From Nilaparvata lugens (lineage: Eukaryota > Arthropoda > Insecta > Hemiptera > Delphacidae): a stretch of 64,000 bases of DNA. This document shows, one piece after another, positions 10,666 to 20,689 of the stretch. The notes under the pieces were generated by a model. That model was not told the DNA's origin. It saw nothing but the letters and a program-made list of their open reading frames with translations, and did not search any database. The stretch is from contig NC_052504.1 of NCBI RefSeq assembly GCF_014356525.2, positions 100,341,940 through 100,405,939 of the forward strand, written 5' to 3'. Position 1 is the stretch's first letter; each line of letters opens with the position of its first letter. Both the position numbers and the translations under genes were made by a program.

Positions 10666-10695
<30 letters not shown>
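10645..10695 (+). repeat. (CTT)n microsatellite, ~17 units
   Basis: Uninterrupted CTT repeat directly after a family B outer segment (gtgtagttgaggagttgat...). The antisense poly-Arg frame is an artefact of it. Confidence 0.95.
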
Positions 10696-10696
<1 letters not shown>

Positions 10697-10791
10697 TCAT
10701 TTTCGTGATAACAGACTCCAAAACAGTATACTATTATTCTCCCTTCCTCACTCTTAACTTTATAACTCATCATCCCCAGAATTTTCAATTA

Positions 10792-11420
10792 TTTTTCGCC
10801 ACACTGCACAGAAAGCAGCTGTTTTCCAGTCCCTACGTAGATCTGGAAGACCTTGTTTGCAGACGACTCTCGTCTGACGTCAGAAAAGGGTTTCTTTTCC
10901 GGTCTAGGCCAGAAAGTGGTCTCTTTTCAGCCGGTCATGGAAGTCCGTAGTTGATAAGTCATCCGCTAGATCGGGCGAGTGTCCACTTTCTTCATCAGCT
11001 GAAGTCGCCATGATCTCAATTCGAGTTTCAAATCGAACTAATTCAGCATTCGCTTCAGAACCAGTTTTATTCAATTATTTATTGTTGATTAGCGCATTCC
11101 AAATTTTCAAAAATGCTTGAAGATGACGACGCCCGTGATATTCCAAGTGAAATTTTAAAAGAATCTGAAATCCTGACTGCAAATCTTCTACCACTAAAAT
11201 CAAGAGATAGGTACGATAACAAGTATTCTTTTTTTTGTACTCTTCATTTTTTTTGTCAGCAATACCTGTAGTGTGGCGAAAAAATAATATCGTTCGCACC
11301 ACGGGCAAAAATGTTTTTCCGGCTCTCTTGATTTTTTTCTAGTCCTCGGCCTACGGCCTCGGACTTGAGAACCAATTTCGAGCCGGAAAGGTCTCATTTT
11401 CTGCTCTAGGTGCGAAATAT
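10792..11420 (-). mobile_element. Family C element, inverted copy
   Basis: The reverse complement matches the copies at 39.3 and 47.3 kb: TTTCGCACC at one end, TTCGCC near the other, a nested hairpin (11,342-11,364), a CRE-like TGACGTCA at about 10,877, and the CAGACGA/TCGTCTG hairpin. It abuts the long foldback starting at 11,425. Non-coding. Confidence 0.75.
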
Positions 11421-11424
11421 ACTA

Positions 11425-12331
11425 TTTCTCCTATTTGGAAAATTATTTCCTCATGTTGTTGTGAATTAGATGCTTCAGAATCTTATGGGAGGGTTAAGTG
11501 GGATAGAGGGCCGGCTGCGCCACAACTTCACCCTCTAGATTAAAATGAAGGTAGCCTATTTATATATCCATCTATTATGTTATCTATTCGATTAGGTTTT
11601 GTCAGCAGGTTTCCCTTAATTGGAATATCAGTCTGACACTTGTATTGTATTGTATTGATTAAACGAGGATATAAGAAATGATAGAAATAATAAGAAAAAA
11701 AACTAAAAAATTGTCAAAAAACAAAGATTTATTGATATATAGAAAGACTGTTTTCGCTTATTACACCATTGTTAATCTCTGATAAACTAAAACTGAATAC
11801 AAGAGCAGCTGAATACAAGTTAATTTAGTTATAATGGCGAGTCTGTTGCTTAAGCCGCCATTTTGTGACACCGTTGTGTGGGAGGAGACCAATGGCAGGC
11901 GTTCATGCCCTTGACCAATAGCAGTACTCGCCTACTAGTATAAATTCTTCTGCTCTTGTATTTAGTTTCAGTTTATCAGAGATTGACAATTGTGTAATAA
12001 CCGAAACCGGTCTTTCTAAGTACCAATAAATCTTTGTTTTTTTTACAATTTCTTAGTCTTTTTCTCAATATTTCTATCATTTCTCGGATCCTCGACTGAT
12101 CGATGCAATAAGTGTCAGACTGATATCCAAATTAAGTGAAACCTGCTAACAAAACCAAAACGAATGGATAATATAATAGGCGATGGATAGATAGATATGC
12201 TGCCTGTATTTTTACCTGGAGAGCGAATTTAGGGCGCAGCCGGCCCTCTCTCCACTTTACTCTCCTATGAAAAATTCTGAAGCATTTAAATTACAACAAC
12301 ATGAGGGAATAATTCCCCAAATAGGAGAAAA
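11425..12331. mobile_element. Large foldback element with ~385-bp arms
   Basis: The left arm (11,425-11,815) and right arm (about 11,955-12,331) are inverted copies, by eye roughly 85% alike. Shared landmarks in order are TTTCTCCTATTTGG, CTCATGTTGTTGT, AGAGGGCCGGCTGCGCC, CAGCAGGTTTC, ATATCAGTCTGACACTT and GAAATGATAGAAAT, then the B-family block AAAGACCGGTTTCGG and TCTGATAAACT. The ~140-bp loop holds CCAAT boxes and a TATAAATTC, as in other B copies. It looks like a B foldback whose inverted repeat has been extended by longer outer arms. Confidence 0.8.
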
Positions 12332-12654
12332 ATAATTGAAAATTATGATTATGATCAATTATAAATTTCTCTAATAAGTGAGTATTCTCTATTTTAAAAA
12401 TAGCTGAGTGTCATAAATTATTTTTATTTTGGTATACGGAACATCCAAATAAAACAGAATGGATTTTATAAATATTTTTGGACAGGAAATTCTGTGGAAA
12501 TCTAGAAGACATAACCTCATTTGAACTTCCAATGTTACCTAAATTTGGGAGAAAAATAGAACAAGGTATACTCAGTTTTTCTCTTCCGATCTTTGCTTCA
12601 TTGTAAAAAAAAAAAAAGAATAAATAAGGTTATGAGTCATGAAAGTGAGAATAA
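12332..12654. other. AT-rich sequence, nothing recognised
   Basis: No gene or shared repeat seen. The minus-strand frames over 12,572-13,024 follow the AATATCGAT repeats to the right. Confidence 0.35.
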
Positions 12655-12975
12655 TATACAGTTTTGAAATAACGGAAATGAATTGTTCGATAAACGACAA
12701 TATCGATCGTTCGACAAATAATAATATCGAGTTCCTCAATATCGATTTCACCAAATTACATCGATAAATGTTTTGCTTTATAAACGATAATATCGATTGT
12801 TGACAGATGATAATATAGATTTTCACCAAATTATATCAATGGTATTTTATTGCTCGATAAATGGCAATATCGATTGTCGATAAATAATAATATCGATTGT
12901 TCGACAAACAATAATATCGATCTCCATGAAGTCTATTCTCAACAAAAATTATATCGAGATTATATCGAGATAGAT
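12655..12975. repeat. Degenerate AATATCGAT-rich tandem region
   Basis: The words AATATCGAT and TTCGACAAA(C/T)AATAATA recur many times at 12,660-12,970, spaced roughly 25-60 bp apart (for example near 12,700, 12,745, 12,790, 12,868, 12,890, 12,915). This is an old satellite or a cluster of sites. The CGAT core resembles DREF/BEAF-type sites in flies, but the exact TATCGATA is not repeated, so a regulatory reading is speculative. Confidence 0.6.
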
Positions 12976-13134
12976 CGATCTCTGTTGCTGTTGCTAGCTC
13001 AAAATACAAGCAATCAAACTTCAATAAACCTCGAAAATGTTCTCTTTAAAGAAACCCTACGCAATGGCCAAGAAGGGGTTATGAATCTTTAAAACAATCA
13101 GAAAATGGAAGTTGGATTCCATAACGAACAGGAA

Positions 13135-13525
13135 TCGAACAATTTATAGAAAGCAGAACGAAAACAACATCAAAAATATATCTGCAACTTGGAAAGGATC
13201 GAGATGGCCGCCATTTTGTAAATGTGATTGCCGGCAAATCCAATACAGCTGACTTTATTCTGATGGCATGAGCTGCAAGAAGAAGAAGAAGAAGAAGAAG
13301 AAGAAGAAGATGAAGGAGAAGGATAAGAAGAAGATGGAAAACAGGCAAAAATCAAACTAAATCAAACAACTAATAGAAAGCAGAGCAAAAACAACATCAA
13401 ACATATATCTGCGACTTGGGGAAACGAGATGGCAGCCATTTTGTAAATGTGATTGCCGGCAAATTCAATACAGCAGCTGACTTTATGGTGATGGCCTCTG
13501 AGCAGCCTGAGCAGCTAAAGCCTAT
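13135..13525 (+). repeat. Tandem duplication with (GAA)n spacer
   Basis: The block AGAAAGCAGA...AAACAACATCAAA, GAGATGGC(C/A)GCCATTTTGTA and GATTGCCGGCAAAT is present at 13,145-13,290 and again at 13,375-13,520. Between them is a (GAA/AAG)n run at about 13,276-13,345. The 84- and 89-codon frames over this are not supported as genes. Confidence 0.7.
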
Positions 13526-13679
13526 CCAACAAGTGCATCAAGTAATAATAACAACATCACTGCTCTGGAGCCGCAATAAAAGTTGCCAACTTTCTGTTGC
13601 TGTTTTCAAAACTTTTCCTCAACTTCCGAGAATAACTGCTGCAGTTCCACAAACGAGGCTCGAGCGATAGAGTTCTTTC

Positions 13680-13765
13680 CTCTTCTTATTCTACTTTTTC
13701 GTCTCCCTTCTCCTTCTTCTTCTTGTTCTTCTTCTTCTTCTCCACCTTCTTCTCTTATTATTCGT
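13680..13765. repeat. (CTT/TTC)-rich tract
   Basis: Polypyrimidine run dominated by TTCTTCTTC. It accounts for the Ser-rich frame at 13,583-13,870. Confidence 0.7.
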
Positions 13766-13852
13766 CAACAAGTACCCTGTAGTGCGTTTTCTGTTCTAAA
13801 GTCACAATCTGATCCCAGTCTGATGTCTGTATCCCAGTCAGGAATTATAATA

Positions 13853-14005
13853 ATGTGGTCCAAGCTATAATGGCAGTATTTGATTACAATTGGTGTTGCT
13901 ATCCTTGTCCATCATTCAACAAATCTGATAGTGCTATCCTTTACTAGCTCTCCAACGTTGCTTGATCGTTAACAATTGAGAAATTATATAAATCAACAAA
14001 ATACT
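13853..14005 (-). mobile_element. Family A partial copy
   Basis: Begins TGTGGTCCAAGCTATAATGG (diverged TIR), then GTTGCTATCCTTGTCC and AACGTTG. The other end is missing. Confidence 0.65.
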
Positions 14006-14352
14006 TTTCAAAGATACAGAAACATTTATTTTTTACCTCCAAATCAGGTTAATTAGAATGTTTGACTGGGAAAGGCTCAGTAGAGAACTGGTATAGTACT
14101 CACCTGGAACAAAATATTCAAATGAATTAGTGATGAATATTGTTGTGAAAATTAGGCTAGTGATTGATGATAATCAAATAGTGAGGATAATCCATCAAAT
14201 CATCAATATTCAATAATCAAATTATAGAATAAGAATGCTGCCCAATCCAACAAATTAATACTCTTAATCAATTGAACGGGTGTAGCAAGTTCCTACTTTC
14301 GACTCTAAACTCTCTCGATTCATATGTTTGTATGATTTTATCAATCAACATA

Positions 14353-14885
14353 CTAGTGACCCCCTGATTTGGAGAACTCGCTCAGGAACTGTTTTATTGT
14401 AATCTTTGAAACTCGCAACTTTTAAAACAGGTTTTCCAGCTGGGGATTCAGCTAAGTTCTAGACTTTAAACAGCTGAAGTCAGAAAATTGGCTTTCCGAA
14501 ACGGGACGTTGTCGTAGTTTTTATGATAACCTCTATTTTCTCATTTCTATAATATTGGGAACGTTTTTTCTCAACGAAATGAAACATTCCTGAATAATTC
14601 AACATAGCTGAAACATTAGACCATTTTACTTTATTTTATTTTGTGTTCAATTTTCTAGTTTTTCGGAATTTGATTTAAACGTGGACTGGGACTAGGCCCC
14701 GTTTCGGAAAGCCAAATTTCTGACTCCAGCTGTTTAAAGTCTAGAACTTACCCAAATCCCGGACTCAGAAACCGGCCTTCAATTATCTATACAGAGTTGG
14801 AAAAGAATATTGTAAACTGGTAGTATTCCTCCTACAAGAATAATTTGACTGTGGGTTTCATTGGGGATCCTATTTGAAATGAAAA
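14353..14885 (+). mobile_element. Family L repeat, split by MITE M
   Basis: ACTAGTGACCCCCTG...CTCAGGAACTGTT...TTGTAATCTTT on the left and ACAGAGTTGG...GTGGGTTTCATTGG and GATCCTATTTGAAATGA on the right match the continuous copy at 39,128-39,315. The middle (14,430-14,780) is a separate palindromic element. Confidence 0.7.
14430..14780. mobile_element. MITE M, ~350 bp, ~75-bp TIRs, nested in L
   Basis: Left arm: GGTTTTCCAGCTGGGGATTC, AGTTCTAGACTTTAAACAGC, GGCTTTCCGAAACGGG. Right arm: CCCCGTTTCGGAAAGCC, GCTGTTTAAAGTCTAGAACT, CGGACTCAGAAACCGG. Non-coding, and no other copy in the window. Boundaries are approximate. Confidence 0.75.
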
Positions 14886-14931
14886 ATCACTCTGTCGCTT
14901 CTACATTTCTGTCCTCCATATAGTTCTTCAT

Positions 14932-15081
14932 TCCTTATTGATTGATACAATAAGTACATCATGAAAATGATAGGGAGAGAAAAAAAGGTAACCTTGTGCT
15001 ATTCCTCTCTCAAATTCAGATAAGGTTACACCTGGTCCGAAATGGGTTGAGTCTTGTAGTTGTTCACTTCACACAATTTTC
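14932..15081 (+). repeat. Family N repeat
   Basis: Second copy of the 8,508 repeat: ATTGATACAATAAGTACATC, CCTTGTGCTATTCCTCTCTC, TCTTGTAGTTGTTCACTTCA. Uninterrupted, so it serves as the empty-site reference for the D insertion at 44.3 kb. Confidence 0.65.
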
Positions 15082-15282
15082 AGTCCCTAAGTATTTACAC
15101 AAATTAGATTTTCAAATTTAGATGCTTCAAAACTAAACATAGAAGAAATCTCATGGAAGATATCATAGAAGAGCTATCTAACATTATTATCACTGGGATA
15201 GGAAATATTCACATAATCAGAGAGATAATTTTGCAGGACCGTAAAACAAACTTAATATTCTGAATATAGTCAAGTCAAGGAA

Positions 15283-15803
15283 AGGTTATAGAGGGAAAAG
15301 TTGAGAAGACAATTTTTGACCCTGCAGTTCTGTTCAGGGTAGTAACGAGATGAACATATCAAAAGGTGTGTAATCATACAGCAAATGGGAGAAAATTGAA
15401 TGCTTTATAAGCTCATAATCAATATTGATTTTTCCCATCGATTCTTAGAAAGTTATGAGAGCAAAAATAGAAAAAAATTGGTGGCAAACGTGTTTTTTTT
15501 TTCAAAAATGTCACACATTCAAGAGCGGATATCTCGAAAGCTAAAGGAGATATAAAAAAAGTTGTGAGATAAATATTGTAGGAGATTATGTAAGCTTTAA
15601 TTTGTTATATGACAGTCGAGTACTTAAGATACATAGTTTTTGAGTTTTATGCGAGAAACCAAAAAGTTGTACCTCTAAACCACCCCTATCCCCTTAGCAC
15701 AGTGGGTAGCGTTGGGGACTTTTGATAAGTTTACCTCCTTACTACCCTAAACAGAACAGCGAAGTCCAAAATTGTCTTCCAAACATTTCCCTCTATACCC
15801 TTT
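15283..15803. mobile_element. Family O element, ~520 bp with ~55-bp TIRs
   Basis: The left end, GGTTATAGAGGGAAAAGTTG plus AGACAATTTTTGACC and TTCTGTTCAGGGTAGTAA, mirrors the right end, TTACTACCCTAAACAGAAC, CCAAAATTGTCTTCC and TTCCCTCTATACC. Non-coding DNA-transposon derivative. Single copy here. Confidence 0.75.
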
Positions 15804-16095
15804 TTTGAGCATTCATTGCGTGGACTTATATAAATCCAAATTCATTTCTTTAAATTGTGGTCATGTGATACACGATTTTGATACAGAGGTAACCTTTACA
15901 TTGGTAACCTCTTGGTTCATTTGTAAACAGTCCACAAATACCATCTCCCCTCAAGCAATCAACCTTATCAGCCAATCTCCCACAGATCAACAATTGATTA
16001 CAACTCGGATCTATCCACTCCGTGACGTCACGTACATGACAATTCGAATCGTTCCAATTTGTCAGCTTGAATTGAATTAGAAACATGGATGTAAT
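15804..16095. other. No repeat recognised; overlapping frames on both strands
   Basis: A 102-codon plus frame (15,772-16,080) and a 78-codon minus frame (15,850-16,086) overlap. The plus frame starts inside element O, neither has a recognisable motif, and both cannot be right. This is possible unique host sequence. I do not call a gene. Confidence 0.4.
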
Positions 16096-16147
16096 CCATG
16101 AGGAGTACTGTCACTATGAAGATTTGAATTCCACCGAGGCTGGACTA

Positions 16148-16536
16148 TTGTGAGGTCCACGTTATAATGGCAGTGGAGAACAACGTAATAAAGATAGGAG
16201 AACAACGTTGCCGATCCTCTGTCTTGTCAATGCCTTCTGTGGAGGGTAGCTGATACAGGTTTATTGATGTAATATAACTGTTCATTCTAGTTCAATAATA
16301 ATCAATGATATTTTATTGAGCAAGAAATTATATTTTCCAATAATTTCATTATGAGTTTTAATGATTAGGACTATGTATTTTGTTAATTGGTAATTAATTC
16401 TACATTTTCGAAAGACGATCCAGCAACAGAGCAAAGCGAGGAAGAGATAGCGCTATCCGCTTTGTTCAATGATAAACAAGGATAGCAATACCATTACTAA
16501 TCAAACACTGCCATTATAACGTGAACCTCAATATAT
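16148..16536 (+). mobile_element. Family A MITE, complete (~390 bp)
   Basis: Begins TGTGAGGTCCACGTTATAAT and ends cattataacgtgaacctcaata, with both inner landmark blocks present (CAACGTTGCCGATCCTCTG; TAGCGCTATCCGCTTTG). Inserted in the ~95-bp satellite. Confidence 0.85.
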
Positions 16537-16664
16537 GAGGAATACTGCAACTAAGAAAAAAGGAATTTCACCGAGTTAAACTATACAAGATGATAGAATA
16601 GATTCCATGGTATGCATTGAGGTTTTGTTATGAGGATAAGTGACAGTTGAAATGATTCACAAAT

Positions 16665-17053
16665 TATAGTGAAGTCCACGTTATAATGGCATTGTTTGAT
16701 TATCAATGGTATTGCTATCCTTGTCTATCATTCAACAAAGCCGATAGAGCTATCTCTTCCCCTCTTTGCTCTGCTGCTAGATCGTCTTTTAAGAATGTAG
16801 AATTGATAATTAATCAACAAAATATCCCCTCTTTATTATAAAAATTCATGATTAAGTCATTGATAAATATAATATTTCTTGCTCTATAAAATGTCATTGA
16901 TTATTTTGAACGAGAATAGACAGTAGTTGATAGATATTACATTAATAAACCTGTATCAGCTACCGTCTATAGAAGGCATCGATATGATAGAGGATCGGCA
17001 ACGTTGTTCCCCAATCTTTCTCCACTGCCATTATAACGTGGACCTCACTACAG
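16665..17053 (-). mobile_element. Family A MITE, complete, inverted orientation
   Basis: Begins ATAGTGAAGTCCACGTTATA with the GTTTGATTATCAATGG side first, and ends cattataacgtggacctcactacag. Orientation is opposite to the copy 130 bp upstream, so the pair is an inverted repeat of ~390-bp arms. Confidence 0.85.
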
Positions 17054-17149
17054 CAAAACTATTCGAGGTGACAGCATAGATTCCATGGGATGCATTCAGG
17101 TTTTGTTATGAGGATTGGTGACAATTTAAAGTGATTTACAATTTTTTCC

Positions 17150-17312
17150 CTTTTTGTGTAGTTGAGAAGTTGATATTGTGGTAATTATTCATATTGAATG
17201 AAAAAGACTCTGATGAACAGAGATTGACAATGGTGTAATAACCGAAACCGGTCTTTCTAAGTATCAATAAATTTGTTGTTTTTTGACAATTTCTTAGTCT
17301 TTTTCATTCGAT
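17150..17312 (+). mobile_element. Family B, internally deleted miniature
   Basis: An outer segment (GTGTAGTTGAGAAGTTGATA), then TTGAATGAAAAAGACT, joins directly to GAGATTGACAATGGTGTAAT, AACCGAAACCGGTCTTTCTA, CAATAAAT and TTAGTCTTTTTCATTC. Both termini are kept and the middle is lost. Confidence 0.75.
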
Positions 17313-17714
17313 TCATCAAATTGGTTGAACTATTATTGAAGAGTGACAGTATTGATTCAATGGATGGGATTGAGGTTTTGTCATCGAGATTTCTGTCAGT
17401 TTAAAGTGATGTACAAATTGAATGCACTTGAGAGTGACAGCATGGGTTCCATGGGATGCATTGAGGCTTTGTTATGAGAATTAGTGACAATTTTAAGAGA
17501 TTTACAAATTGGCTAAACTATTCAAAGAGTTACAGCATAGATTCCATGGGATGTATTAAGGTTTTGTTATGAGGATTAGTGACAACTTCAAGTGATTCAC
17601 AAGCTAGCAGAACAATTCAAAGAGTTACAGTATTGATTCAATGGATGGGATTGAGGTTTTGTGATTGAGATTCATGACAGTTTAAAGTGATCTACAAATT
17701 GAATGCAGTTGAGA

Positions 17715-17924
17715 GTGAAAGCCGAACGCAGTTTGGCATTCAAATGGCTGGCATTTCTGTTGTTAACTGATTTCCGCAATCCCATACCATCGTGCTACAC
17801 ACAAGGGAGGCTGGAAATGAGAGAGGGGAGCGCTGCTACAGCCGCTCAATGCATGCATAATTATTAGGGCTGAATGCTGTGTTATCCCCCGCTATTATAT
17901 CATGACAGGTTTCACTTTACACTG
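17715..17924. other. Short unique-looking segment, GC-richer
   Basis: No repeat shared in the window. Contains GGCATTCAAATGGCTGGCAT and a run of moderately GC-rich sequence. No frame of note. Confidence 0.3.
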
Positions 17925-18670
17925 ACAGCAATGGTATTGCTATCCTTGTCTATCTCTTTCTCTCTTTGTTCTGTTGCCAGATCATCTATTAACAATGTAG
18001 TATTACTACTTTATAAACAATATAATATTTCATCTTGATTATGAAAATTCATTATAAAATTATTGGAAAATATAATTTCTTGCTCAATAAAATATAATTG
18101 TCTCTTTTAAACGAGAATGAAAAGTTATTAATTACATCAATAAACCTGTATCAGCTACCGTCTATAGAATGCATTGACAAGACAGAAGATCGGCAACGTT
18201 GATCTCCTATCTTTCTCCACTGCCAAATCTTGTTTCAACCATGTAGAATAAACAATTTATCTACAGAATATTATTTCATCTTGATTTTGAAAATTCATTA
18301 TGAAATTTTCAAAAAATATAATTTCTTGCTTGATGGAATATAATCGATTATTTCAAACGAGAATGAACCGATCAAGACAGAAGATCGGCAACGTTGATCT
18401 CCTATCTTTCTCCACTGCCAAATCTTCTATCAACCATGTGGAATAAACAATTCATTGACAGAATATTCCATCTTAATTATGAAATTATGAAAAAATATTA
18501 TTTCTTGCTTGATGAAATGTAATGGATTATTTCAAACCAGAATGAACCGTTAATATTACATCAATAAACCAGTATCAGCTACTGTATCAGAAGGCATTGA
18601 CACGGCAGAGGATCGGCAACGTTTTTCTCGTATCTTTCTCTACTGCCATTGTAACGTGGATCTCATTGAA
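17925..18670 (-). repeat. Family A inner region tandemly repeated (three units)
   Basis: Three successive units of ~190-300 bp each carry the AATATTTCATCTT / TTCTTGCT(C/T)(A/G)AT / AACCTGTATCAGCTAC or shortened block, then CGGCAACGTT(G/T)(A/T)TCTC and TATCTTTCTCCACTGCC. The first two units end CCAAATCTT and restart. Only the last reaches a TIR (CCATTGTAACGTGGATCTCA). This is amplification of MITE interior as a short tandem array. Confidence 0.7.
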
Positions 18671-19951
18671 GCTTCCCATCCAACCGGAGCAAAAAGTTTA
18701 GAGTAAATATCACTGAAGGCAGGTCATAGGGTTGAAAAGTATTACAATGTAACCAACCCAGAATAGGGGTAGATTTAAGAGATGCCCAAATTCTAAAGGG
18801 CGAGTCATGGGACTTTATTAAACAACAAACTTTAGCATTCTATTGAACTTGTAAAATTTTATTAAATGAATAAAACTGATTTTAATTTGGACAATAACAA
18901 AAATAATCTATATCGGTTCATTGCACATTCTAAAAATTCGAGATGACTGCATGTAAGATTTTGCTAACTGCTTATTTGGATTTTAACTGTTCACGAAGGT
19001 AGCGTGGACTTTACTCATTCCTCAATTACAAATTTATGATACTAGGGACTCGGCCATTCAAGGGTTTTTAGCATGAGCTAGAAAATAAAATGGCACTAAC
19101 AATCGATCAATATTTATAAATTCATTACTATTTAGAAATTTTCACTACACTGACTACTCCCGGATAACTTACTAATTTAAACAAACATAGACATATTCAC
19201 TTCAAATAATTAATAAACTACTTCAACTTAACTTACGGCGAAATATAATACATATTAACAAACTTAAACAGCAAACCAATTCAACACACACGTTAATTTT
19301 GAGCCCTGGAGGCCCGAGGCTACCTCAGGATTTCAAATGTGAATTCGGCCGCGGCTTGATTGGAACTGAACTATTCCACACAAATTATGTTCCCCTTCCA
19401 CCAACGAGACAACGGTCCACGTGGAGACGAGCATAATTCCGTGGGAAAGGAAAATAATGAAAGTTTGAAATATTCCCAAATACACGTGTATTTTTCATCG
19501 CTAACGGAAATACAGTTCCGTGAGAATACCTCAACCCTGCATAAAATTGGAGTCTTCCCGGACGCAAGTTAGCAAAATCTTAATGTGAGAAAATCATTTC
19601 TCAACAGAATAATAAATTTCTCACGATAAAAATTTACACACAAAATTCAGCTACAAGATCACTAATGTCTCATTGTTGAAGTCTTAATTCTACACTTTTC
19701 GAATTAACCCATACTAAATTTATCTCTATGAAAACACAAACCCATAATTAATTTATCTATTTCAATATTATCACCATCACAACAATATAAAGAATGATCG
19801 AAAATTCACGCACATCATAAAATGAGGAAGTATTGGAATGTATTCCGCAAACTTCATATATTTTCAGTACATTCAATCACGACTCACTCAGATTTTCACA
19901 AATGTTCAAAATATTTGCTTTTCACAATAATGTATCTATGAACTCGTATTA
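18671..19951. other. ~1.3 kb of low-copy sequence, no gene seen
   Basis: No family seen elsewhere in the window. Two short overlapping frames on opposite strands (19,360-19,572 and 19,385-19,567) lack any motif. It may be the degraded 3' flank of the transposase relic just to the right. Confidence 0.35.
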
Positions 19952-20110
19952 TCATTTTTGATGACACTTTTTTAGCACGTTCACATTGATGTTGTCTATG
20001 TCTGTTGTTATCTTGACCTTCAGTTCATCCAGTGTGTGTGGCCTGTTTTTATAAATACTACCTTTGAAGTAACCCCACAGTAAGTGAGTTTTATTCAGCT
20101 CACTTAACCT
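19952..20110 (-). pseudogene. Transposase C-terminal relic (Tc/mariner-like DDE family)
   Basis: The minus strand reads LLWGYFKGSIYKNRPHTLDE, then LKVKITTDIDNINVNVL and a stop at 19,952-19,954. The pattern LWGYLK..VY.N.P.TL(D/E)ELK..I...I..I....L is the well-known C-terminal tail of a large insect family of mariner/IS630-type DDE transposases. Known members continue another ~30 residues (an N/RRLxxCxxxxGGH tail) that is replaced here by a stop. Nothing recognisable remains upstream after about 20,110. It is a short dead fragment. Confidence 0.75.
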
Positions 20111-20169
20111 TACTTTCACCCCACTTCAAGGTAAAGCTCTTGAGAGAATGACATGCTTACAAAGCAGTA

Positions 20170-20650
20170 GTACTATCTTACGTCACATGGACGGGAAGAG
20201 GCCTTTTGCAGTCGAGAATGATGTTTTTAGTCGAGGTGTCAGCCGATACTGGAATTTCATTCGAGCACTGCAAGAGACATTCACGTCCAAATAACGTACA
20301 CTTTTCATGTCATAATAATCTAGAGAAGAAGAATTGAGAGATAGAAAACATTACCTGCTTGTGCTGAACTTACCACATGCATCCTATAAACATAGTCCAG
20401 TTTACAAATTCCGAATCAGGAATTTTGTGGAAGTTGACGAAACTTCCACCTGGAGCGCTGAAGATATCTTTGTTGTAACAGTTTTGCTGTTCCTATTCCG
20501 GAACTAGGAAACATACTCAACTGTAAGGTAAACATATGGTTTCATTACAGTAGAGTATGCTGTAATGAGAATCATATGTTTATTTGTTCTGCAAACAGCT
20601 GTTTACCAGCTGGTTTTCATGCATGGAGAACAGCTGAGATTGAAAGACTA
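20170..20650 (+). repeat. Family P repeat (~480 bp)
   Basis: Matches the inverted complement of 40,080-40,620. Shared blocks are ACGTCACATGGACGGGAAG, GCCTTTTGCAG, TTGCTGTTCCTATT, GAGTATGCTGTAATGAGAA, CTGCAAACAGCTGTTTACCAG and ATGCATGGA.AACAGCTGA. Only two copies are seen. Non-coding. Confidence 0.7.
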
Positions 20651-20689
20651 TGACAAAAAGTTCATTCACATTTACGTGACTGTTTAATC

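Larger units (their letters stand above)
16096..17715 (+). repeat. ~95-bp satellite, at least six units, broken by MITEs
   Basis: Unit landmarks are ACAGCATAGATTCCATGGGA, TGCATTGAGGTTTTGTTATG and AGGATTAGTGACAA, then an A/T-rich TTTAAAGTGATTTACAAATTG. Units are seen around 16,585, 17,080, 17,350, 17,440, 17,530 and 17,625, with a diverged piece at 16,096-16,148. Family A copies at 16,148 and 16,665 and a B fragment at 17,150 split the array. Confidence 0.7.

Noticed and set aside
10527..10721. Poly-Arg minus-strand frame
   Set aside because: It is the antisense reading of a (CTT)n microsatellite.
12001..12040. Possible hammerhead ribozyme in family B (CCGAAACCGGTC)
   Set aside because: GAAAC and GTC are present, but no CTGANGA core is found in either direction within the arms, so the catalytic core cannot form.
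15772..16086. Overlapping 102- and 78-codon frames on opposite strands
   Set aside because: No motif. The plus frame begins inside the TIR of element O, and there is no splice or promoter context to support it.
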